Part shown: positions 40,449 through 47,954 of the stretch, piece by piece
Layout: each line of letters starts with the position of its first letter
Numbering within the stretch: the stretch's first letter is position 1
Source of the DNA: Peltaster fructicola
Lineage: Eukaryota > Ascomycota > Dothideomycetes
Length of the DNA stretch: 64,000 nucleotides
Reading direction: 5' to 3'
NCBI GenBank assembly: GCA_001592805.2
Contig: CP051139.1
Location: 558,001 to 622,000 of the forward strand
Made by a program: the position numbers and the translations under genes
Notes under the pieces: generated by a model
The model's input: the letters and a program-made list of their open reading frames with translations, nothing else
Databases searched by the model: none
Told to the model about the DNA's origin: nothing

Positions 40449-41609
40449 TCACAGCGTCTTCAAGAACTTCTCTAATGCAGCGATGACTGCCTCTGGCTGC
40501 TCCTGCTGCACCCAATGACCAGCATGGTCGATGAATGTCGAACCTCTGAAGCAGCCCTTCCGCACACTATGTTCGTTCTCGTAGCTTTCGAAAGCGCCAG
40601 GCTGCTGATAGTTGCCCCAGTCTTGCTTACCAGTGATGAATGCACAAGGCACCTCGATACGACGACCTGCGAACAGCAGCATGTCCTTCGCGGACTGCGG
40701 CGTCGACGATGTCTGAGCACGATACCAGTTGAGGGCTGCCTGGAAGCCTGTTCGCTTCCACTCCTCGCAATAGCTAGCGATCTCTTCCTTCGACAGCCAG
40801 TACTCAGTCTTGCTGTAGTCCTCGCCCTCCATCTCTCGTGCCACTGTCTCTGGCATGGTGCTGTCCTTCTGCATTATATAGTACTCAGGCATGACTTCGA
40901 GCGCTTGGGCACTCCATTCCGTCAACGGACGAGGGTCATTCTTGGCCCAGTCTGCTGACTTGAGGTGGAAGTAGCCACGTAGATATGCTTCAAGACCTTG
41001 AGCAGGATTGTCCCAGTCACCTGCAGCTCCTGGGCCAGAGTTGTACCATTTGTAATGCTTACGTGGCGGGCTGAGTTTCGCGAGCTGCGCTTCGATGTCA
41101 ACCTTTGTCTTCACCGGCTTGTCGCCGAGCTGTGGACATGCAGGCTCGTGATGCGGATGGCTCATCTGGACGGTAGCTCGAAAGACATCGGGCCGCATGA
41201 GAGCAGCCATGGCAGACGAGACGCCACCAAAATCGTGGCCGACTATGCAGGCAGCGTGCTCGTAGCCCAGACGATAAGTCAAGCAGACCAGATCCCTAAC
41301 AAGATTCGTCATGGTGTACTGCGTGAGGTCGACCTCATCGTACGGCTTCTGATCCCAGCCGGTCGTTCGGCCATAGCCTCTCTGGTCCATGGCTATACAA
41401 TAGTAGCCTGAAGCAGCGATTGCTGGCAGGACCTTACGCCATGAGTACGCGAGCTCTGGAAAGCCATGGCAGAATAGAACTAGCGGATCGCCTTTCTTGC
41501 CTGCCTTCAGTACGTGGAAGTTGAGTCCACAGCTAGCTGTGCAGTCGATGTAGTCTTCTGTGATGTCCGCAGGAAGAGGTAGTGGTCTTAGGTCTTTTGG
41601 GACGGCCAT
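40449..41609 (-). CDS. Epoxide hydrolase-like alpha/beta hydrolase
   Basis: Soluble alpha/beta hydrolase, single exon, 386 residues from the ATG at 41609. Oxyanion motif HGFPELAYSWR; nucleophile elbow VGHDFGG with Asp126, as in epoxide hydrolases and haloalkane dehalogenases; acid candidate in GKQDWGN; catalytic His365 in DHAGHWVQQEQP. Tyrosines in the cap (PEYYIMQ and NWYRAQ) fit the two ring-opening Tyr of epoxide hydrolases. No signal peptide or membrane anchor, so cytosolic or peroxisomal. It converges on the MFS exporter (152 bp between stops), suggesting a shared detoxification role; that is inference. Confidence 0.92.
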   Translation of the reverse strand: MAVPKDLRPLPLPADITEDYIDCTASCGLNFHVLKAGKKGDPLVLFCHGFPELAYSWRKVLPAIAASGYYCIAMDQRGYGRTTGWDQKPYDEVDLTQYTMTNLVRDLVCLTYRLGYEHAACIVGHDFGGVSSAMAALMRPDVFRATVQMSHPHHEPACPQLGDKPVKTKVDIEAQLAKLSPPRKHYKWYNSGPGAAGDWDNPAQGLEAYLRGYFHLKSADWAKNDPRPLTEWSAQALEVMPEYYIMQKDSTMPETVAREMEGEDYSKTEYWLSKEEIASYCEEWKRTGFQAALNWYRAQTSSTPQSAKDMLLFAGRRIEVPCAFITGKQDWGNYQQPGAFESYENEHSVRKGCFRGSTFIDHAGHWVQQEQPEAVIAALEKFLKTL

Positions 41610-41888
41610 CTTCGATGATGTCTTCACTATCGGTCTGTCTGGCAAAAGCAGTTCAGGAATCACTCACCTCTGACGATTTACGCATTGAGGATGACAAGTC
41701 ATTTGATGACATCTGACTAACATGAAGTCAGACTTCCGGTATCGCTTGTACTATTGAGTCAGCAAGACACTGATCGTCATCACCTCGATGTTCATCACTT
41801 CACTCCCATACCGTGAGTGTCGGTCGAGCAACCTCACCTCATCTCTAGAGGGAGCAATGTCCTTTGGCACATCACCAATTGACCTAGG

Positions 41889-42784
41889 ATGAGGGCACCC
41901 GCCGATGCGGACGAATTTATCGCCGCTCTCACAAGTCTTCTCAAGACTGTTCTTCGCATGAGCGGCAGGCCTGAGGCTGACCTCCACATACCTGATGGTA
42001 TTGAAGTCGATTTGCATCCCGAGCAGGCCGCGGTTCTGCCAACGAAGAAAGCTCCAGAAGTCAGGTCCGTCCGTCCATCGAAAAGGCAACCAGCGCTGAC
42101 GCATACCGCAGGTCGTACAACTGCTCAAACGAATGCCGCACGTGGAGCAAGGTTGGGGCTTCCCTCTTGCACCATCAACGCCTCTGATGAACTATTGGGA
42201 TGATCCCAACGAGGCAATGTGGCCATATCAATCGTGGCATCCCAAGCCAGCAGAAGATTCGAATGAAAAAGATCCTTCAGCAGTCGTGGCATCGACAGAA
42301 CTTCCAATTGCCGGCAGCGGCGATCCATACAGCCACACAGTCATCCTCGAGCTCTCAGGACCACAGATCACTGCTCGTGTTCACAGCAACGTGTACCAAG
42401 TTCCTTGCACGGTCCACGGCAGCAGTGATCAATGTCCTCTCTTCTGTCAGCATCAATCGGGTGTTCAGCATGTGCCAGCCGTTCAGCTGTTGCGAGACTG
42501 GGAGCAGAAGTTTCTTGCCGCAGAGTTCATGCCGAACCCTTATGGAGAAGGAGCAGTCAGCCAAGACGAGATTAATGATGAGGATTGGCGGAATGTAAGT
42601 CCACCTTGTTGCATCCAATACGATCACTGACGACAAGCTATAGCGCATGAAGACTGTGTTCCTGGCTCATGGGTGGCCTGGACGAGACTTCAATCCCGAC
42701 AAAGTAAACGAGATAGTCACGGCAGAAGGTTTCATGGAAGACTGGTGCACTTTCAGCAGTGAAGAGGAAGACAGCGACGACTAG
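41889..42784 (+). CDS. Unknown fungal protein, three exons
   Basis: Family not recognised. Exons 41889..42068, 42112..42594, 42644..42784; 267 residues. Intron 1 is 43 nt, with a GTCCGT donor within a tandem GTCC repeat, a GCTGAC branch and a CGCAG acceptor, phase 0. Intron 2 is 49 nt (GTAAGT, CTGAC, ATAG). The N-terminal exon is helical (DEFIAALTSLLKTVLRMSG). The middle is aromatic-rich (PLMNYWDDPNEAMWPYQSWH) with a Cys-containing block (VPCTVHGSSDQCPLFCQHQS). The end reads FLAHGWPGRDFNPDKVNEI then a short acidic tail. HGWPG resembles a hydrolase oxyanion loop but the rest does not, so no enzyme is proposed. Divergent from the epoxide hydrolase (280 bp). Confidence 0.7.
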
Positions 42785-42909
42785 GGCTTGAGTGAGACAT
42801 TGGTACATGTACAAAGCTTAGACTACAGATCTACACCATATTCTGTCAATTGTCTTGATGACATCCAACCTAGAACAGTGGGATTGCCGCGAGCCGATCG
42901 AGGACAGCT

Positions 42910-43905
42910 TTACCACATGCCGACCGCCAGTGCTTGAGCATGGTGTGCGAGATGCAGATGTGCGTGAGCTGCAGCTGGAGTAGCTTGTGACGCGGACGGC
43001 GAAGAGAGTGCTTCTGCTGTTTGTGCCGGTAGACTTCCAGAAGTAGCGGCCGACACAAGGCGGCCACCAGTCGAGGTCACAACGCTGACAGGTAGAGACC
43101 TTGGCTCTTCCAGCGGATCCTCTTGTGGTCTCATAAGCGGCCTGCCATCTTCCCTCTCTTCATCCACGCAGCCGTCTGACTGACAGCGGATGAAGCCAAA
43201 GTCTCGGAAGAGTTCCTCAGCCGTCACTCTGCGCGAACTTTTGTCAAGGTCTGCCACAATGTCGTCAGGGTAGGAGGGAAGGTCGCGTTTGGACACCGGC
43301 CTGGTTGGCATCCTCTTGTTGGCGTAGATTGCTGCATGTGGTGGCTTTGCGTACTGAGCGATGTTGTAGTATGCACCGTTAGGATTGTTGACTCTGTACC
43401 ATCTGTTGTCTGTAAACAGAGCAAAGCCTAGGTCACTCCCGAGAGTCGCTGTCGAGGTTGGCTGTGTCGTGTTTGTGGACGTGGTCGATGACAAGTACTG
43501 GTTGCAATCGCATCTGATGCAGATGATGTTGCCTGTAGCTGTCGCAGCCAGCACCGCAGCCAGCGTTGTTGCTACCCTTCATGTCCATCGGGAGCAACGT
43601 CTTGTCGCTGCAAGGTCCCTGTCCGCACATAGGATACTGTCAAGCCCATTGAGCGGACGACTGAGAATGCCATTGGCCTCATATTGCGAATTCTGACACC
43701 AGTAATCGGCGTAACGTCCAGCAGCTGTATCTCTAGGTAGTTGCTGCGACAATTGTGAGGAAGACCTTGCGACTCACGGCATTCCGATCTGAAGTATCCC
43801 GGAAAAGAATTCGATGTGATGTATGTGTACCCTCGTGGACCTGGCGTTACAAAGCAGCAATTCGATCTTGTGCTGTCCGATTGGAGCTTACATGTGCCTT
43901 GACAC
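42910..43905 (-). CDS. Cys-rich probably secreted unknown protein, 5' exon not found, apparent frameshift
   Basis: Family not recognised. Proposed exons: up to about 43905 down to 43778 (open frame, no ATG, so a 5' exon is missing), 43724..43576, 43532..42910. Introns: 53 nt (GTGAGT...GATACAG) and 43 nt (GTAGCA...GCTACAG). Joined segments read CCFVTPGPRGYTYITSNSFP, GYFRSEC-PAGRYADYWCQNS, GQGPCSDKTLLPMDMKG-NII and CIRCDCNQYLSS. Ten or so Cys in the first 120 residues suggest an extracellular disulfide-rich domain. Then a Thr/Ser linker, LFTDNRWYRVNNPNGAYYNI, and an Ala/His-rich tail. In the middle exon the frame shifts by two bases at a TGTG dinucleotide (plus-strand 43626-43630). This is an assembly error or decay. 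Confidence 0.5.
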
Positions 43906-44605
43906 GGACTTCACGCCTTGGCGAAGTCGCTGGCAGCGCACCACACCGGTGTTGCAACACAACACGATATGCTCTGCACCACCTTGTGCCACGCTCATTC
44001 GCAACAAAGCTTGTTTCCTTGGTTGAGATGACACAGACCACACGCTCGTCTTGGCCTGGGTTAGGCGCCCGGGACCGGTATCAGAGTTTACATGGGTACG
44101 CAACGCTTCCTCTCTTCTTTCTTACATGTCGTTTTTCATCTTATCAACGCTATCGAATCCGCACGGTGGTCATCACGATACGACACTGGTTACCACGTGT
44201 ACTGTTATGAACGTGTGGTCGCGCGGCCCCATCAACTTGATCAGTCGCTGTGCTTTCCTAAGTGATCCGTGACAACGCATAGCCAAACAGCGACTGCACG
44301 GCCAGCCGATATTGGGTGCTCCAAGAACACAGCACCCTGGCCTACGAAAGATATGGCCTGGTCAAGGTTTGCACTGGTCGAGTCTCATATTTTGGTCCCC
44401 GATGCTTGCATTGCCATTTTGGCTATCAACGCATTTCACATTTTGTCTTCCGTACCTGCATCACGATGTCTTAGGCCATTGGGCGTGACTGTTTACTTGC
44501 CGAAACCTTCTACCAGTTTTCCTTTATACAACCTGCTTTCCAGGCTCAGTCGCTGGTGGTTTTATCTTGCCCTCTGACAAGTCTCCTGATCGCACCACCA
44601 GCACA
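43906..44605. promoter_or_regulatory. Divergent interval; TATA-like element before GPI-type gene
   Basis: 700 bp. Near 44520-44530 the plus strand has CCTTTATACAACC, a TATA-like site about 80 bp before the ATG at 44606. The missing 5' exon of the neighbouring Cys-rich gene should lie in the first part of this interval. Confidence 0.4.
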
Positions 44606-45599
44606 ATGTCGACCATTCTGTCGATCATATACGCCGTTAGCACATTCAATGTGCTCGTTCACGCGCTGGACGGTATCGTCACGCCAAGCAATGTTGTTGC
44701 CGATCAAGAGTTCGACGTCAGTTTCGTCCCGGGCGCCTCAGACTCCCAGGATCAGTTCCGAGTTTACCTTTCTGCTGCAGCTGTCGGCCAAAATGGGCCA
44801 TTGTGTATGAAAGTGACATCCTGTGCAATGTTCTTCTACTGACTCAGTACCAGGCTACCTGCAGAACTTGACCACGCTCACATCGCCTTTTAAGGCCACG
44901 ATCCCAGCTCAAGCAGGTCCAGATGGTGTCGACTATTCCATCGGCGTTGCAGACATCACCACAGGGCAAGGTGCGACCTTCGGCAACAAGTTCAACTTCA
45001 CCGGCGGCACTGGCACGCCCTCAGACTACGAAACTCACCTCAATGGTGCACCGTTCTGGGACGCAGACAAGCTGCCATGTACTTCCATGCACTGCGCACG
45101 ACAGTGCGCTCAAGCGAACTACCCAGGCGATCTCACCGACGACACTGCTTACGACAATATGAAGACTTGCATAGAGAAGTGTCCTGGAGTCGCAATGGAC
45201 ACCAATGCTACCGCGCCAGCAAATGGAGCCTCAGGGAACAACATACCTGTCGCACTTGTCACGCTAGGACCGAGCATGATTCTCACTGCATACGAGACGG
45301 TGATCACGAGCGGCAGCATGGTCGTGACGCAAGCTATCGTCGGCAACAAGACCTTGACGCTAGGGAGTGCTCCTGCAGTTGTGAGCTCGGCCGCGATCAG
45401 TTTGGCGAACAGCGGCCTCATTGTTGCTGGTAGCTCACTTGTGCCCTTCACAACCGCAGCGCCGAACAGCACGTCTACTACAGCGCCTGCTTCTACAACA
45501 GCAGCTGCAGCTACAACTAGCTCTTCGGCGGCAGCATATAGCACCGAGCCACAAATCATCTTTGCTGGCTGCATAGCAGCAGCAATGGCCGTCTGGTGA
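44606..45599 (+). CDS. Secreted GPI-anchored-type protein, unknown
   Basis: Exons 44606..44804 and 44854..45599 with a 49-nt intron (GTATGA donor, CTGAC branch, ACCAG acceptor, phase 1); 314 residues. Signal peptide: STILSIIYAVSTFNVLVHA before LDGIVTP. The globular part holds PFKATIPAQAGPDGVDYSIG and FNFTGGTGTP, like fungal Kre9/Knh1-type extracellular beta domains, and a Cys block (CTSMHCARQCAQANYPGD, KTCIEKCPG) with spaced cysteines. The C-terminal 60 residues are Thr/Ser/Ala-rich and end with a hydrophobic tail (IIFAGCIAAAMAVW) after Ser/Ala residues, the pattern of a GPI-attachment signal. Likely cell-wall or surface; function unknown. Confidence 0.83.
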
Positions 45600-46181
45600 G
45601 AGAGAACGCAACTAATTAGAGTCTCCGTTCGGCATTGTGATCTGATATGTATATAATTGAAATATGCAATAATCCACGCCCAACATTCCCAGTGCCGTCT
45701 TGTGCGAATCGCCAGGCAAAGATCTGTGGCTATGGGCTAGGTAGTCGTAAGGTTGTTGCCCATCCATTGTGCTCTACGCCACTGTGAAGCGTTCCTGTGA
45801 TGATGCACTTTGCTATATCAGGAACATAGCATATCAAGGAAGTGTTTCTTAAACACGAGAGTGCTTAAATGTAGTGATACGGTTCATGACCTGGTGCAGC
45901 TTCGTCTATTTGGCAATGTACCAGGGAGTCACTGAAAATCTAGCACAGTATATACCCAGACTTCACTGATCGTCGTGTGCGCTGCTAGAAATCATATGCA
46001 GCATGCTGTACTCAGTCCTCAATTGTTCTGCACAGGTTCGTAGACCACGCTGATGGTGTCGTTGAGCTTACCACAGCAGTCGTTGTCCTTGCAATCCAGA
46101 CTCCCACACGACATCGGATATGCATTGAGATATCGACCCTGCATACCGGACATCTCAGCTCTTTCATTCAACCCTTGTGCT
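45600..46181. other. Convergent 3' interval
   Basis: 582 bp with both 3' UTRs. A minus-strand open frame directly after the GCV3 stop (46019-46181; contains CGSLDCKDNDCCGKLND) has a Cys cluster but lacks its own start outside the GCV3 exon; not called. Confidence 0.45.
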
Positions 46182-46786
46182 TCAGTGCTTCTCTTCAGCC
46201 TCCTCTGTGAACTTCTTGTATGCTGTTGCATCCATGAGCTTTTCGATCTCAGCTGCGTCGCTAACCTCAATCTTTGCGAGCCAAGCATCTGCCTCCGGGC
46301 TCTGGTTGATCAGCGCCGGGGTGTCCTCAAGCTCCTTGTTGACCTCAACAATCTTGCCGGCGATTGGTGTCATGATGTCTGATGCTGACTTGACCGACTC
46401 TACGGCTCCAATGGTCTCTCCGCTGGAGAACTCGAGATCGGTCTCTGGTAGCTCGACGTAAACTACATCTCCCAGAGCCTTTGCTGCATATTCCGAAATG
46501 CCAATGGTGCCTGTCGCTCGTTAAATCGCCGAACTTGCAGCTATTGAAGCCGGACACACCAGTCTTGCTGTCTGCAGCAAGCTCAATCCACTCGTGGTCC
46601 TCGCTGTACCTCTTCTCCCACACTGTGCACTGTTAGAGGTGTGCTGCTAGATCACCGGCGCTGCATACCCTTCTGCGAAACAGAGAATGATCGTGCCATG
46701 CTTGGCGCAAAGCATTGTCGCGCAGCACATCGAGTCGGGACTGTCAGCAGCTGTAGAGCGCTCGTTCGGAATAATGTTGCAGCCAT
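46182..46786 (-). CDS. GCV3: Glycine cleavage system H protein, mitochondrial
   Basis: Lipoyl carrier that shuttles the aminomethyl group between P, T and L proteins in the mitochondrial matrix. Exons 46786..46669, 46622..46560, 46510..46182; introns 46 nt (GTATGC...TGCACAG, phase 1) and 49 nt (GTGTGT...GCGACAG, phase 1); 169 residues. Presequence MAATLFRTSALQLLTVPTRC to SVSQK, then the core KRYSEDHEWIEL, GTIGISEYAAKALGDVVYVE and the lipoylation site ETIGAVESVKSASD with the Lys in SVK. It ends PEADAWLAKIEV and a short helical tail. All family blocks are recovered only after splicing, which supports the exon model. The first donor GTGTGT is weak. Confidence 0.95.
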
Positions 46787-46970
46787 TGTGAGATTGAGTG
46801 TCCAGGATAGGAAGTGAAGGCAATGGTAACGGATCCAAGATCTGTGCATGAGATCGCCGAGCTTTGGCTTCTCTGCTGATGAGATTAGATAAGATCTTGG
46901 CTGGTAATGGACTTTCACGTTGACAATCTCATCAAAAGCGACTATTCATCCACTCTCAACAGTCGCTGCT
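46787..46970. promoter_or_regulatory. Compact bidirectional promoter, GCV3 and MRP17
   Basis: Only 184 bp lie between the two divergent ATGs, and both products are mitochondrial matrix proteins. No TATA box was recognised. Both 5' UTRs must fit here. Confidence 0.6.
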
Positions 46971-47429
46971 ATGCTCTACGAGCTGATCGGAGTTGTATGT
47001 GTCTTTGGTATGGCATGTAGCCTCAGCTCACGTTTTCACAGGTCCGACCCGGACGTGGTCTCAATGAGATCAAGGAGTATGTCTCCTGTCTATTACAAGC
47101 TTAACCAGTATCTAACACGTATTTTCAGAATCGCAAGGACGGCCGGAGGCCAGATCCTGTCAGCAGGCGGCGTTGTAAGAGGTATCACCAACTGGGGCAT
47201 CTTCCTCCTACCCAAGCCAGTCAAGAAGCAAGGCGCAACCTACCATCAAGGCCACTATTTCATCTTGCGATTCGACTCCAGCGCAAAGACACAACACACA
47301 GTCAAGCGAACGCTGAGTCTTGATCCACGTATGGTCAGATTCTCGATCGTCAACCTTGCCACGAAGCTACAGGATCTGAAAGATTTTGGAGGACAGGCAG
47401 AATGGCAGACGATCAAGAGGCCGTCGTGA
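46971..47429 (+). CDS. MRP17: Mitochondrial small-subunit ribosomal protein bS6m (MRP17)
   Basis: Homologue of bacterial ribosomal protein S6 in the mitochondrial 37S subunit. Exons 46971..46994 (24 nt), 47042..47076 (35 nt), 47129..47429; introns 47 nt (GTATGT...TTCACAG) and 52 nt (GTATGT...CTAAC...TTTCAG); 119 residues, the family length. Joined N-terminus: MLYELIGV-VRPGRGLNEIK-E-IARTAGGQILSAGG. The S6 fold follows: VVRGITNWGIFLLPKPVKKQ, YHQGHYFILRFDSSAKTQHT, LDPRMVRFSIVNLATKL. Two very short 5' exons make this gene easy to mis-annotate. Shares its promoter with GCV3. Confidence 0.95.
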   Translation: MLYELIGVVCVFGMACSLSSRFHRSDPDVVSMRSRSMSPVYYKLNQYLTRIFRIARTAGGQILSAGGVVRGITNWGIFLLPKPVKKQGATYHQGHYFILRFDSSAKTQHTVKRTLSLDPRMVRFSIVNLATKLQDLKDFGGQAEWQTIKRPS

Positions 47430-47954
47430 GCATACAGTGATGGTAGCAAAGCCTCTCGACCCAGCAAGTTGCGATATCTGCAAGACGCTGGCTCGATTGT
47501 GCATCGGCCTATCGCAGCGGTATCCTCCTGGTGGAGGCCGGCAATACCTGGCATCCGAGAGAGAACCTGCTGGCTAGCAGGTTGCCACACATTCGATGCT
47601 GCGCTCATGGCAATTGATGCACAATGGAGATTGGGTGTCAACGAACAACAAACTCTTGCGAGCATAAGAACAGTGCTGCTTATGTGATTCGTCGCGATGG
47701 CATGCCAACTCAAAGCACTGCAGCTGGCAAATATCCCGCACGTCTCGAAGCTCACCAATCTGAGCTGATGTCTACGAGGGACTTACAACGACCAAAGCAT
47801 CGACCTGACTGACAGTTCTTGAAAGCGATGGAGGTCAACTTGGGTATACAGCCGGCCTCTGGCGGATTGATCTTCAATAGCTATTCACAATGGCTGCGTG
47901 GATGTCACTCTTCATAAACTTCAATCTCGACTTGTGGGTGAACTTCTGGTCTCT
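47430..47954. other. Convergent 3' interval
   Basis: 525 bp, no gene supported; short overlapping frames only. Confidence 0.5.

Noticed and set aside
46019-46181. Cys-containing minus-strand frame directly after GCV3
   Set aside because: Its only starts are inside GCV3 exon 3 in another frame; better explained as 3' UTR.
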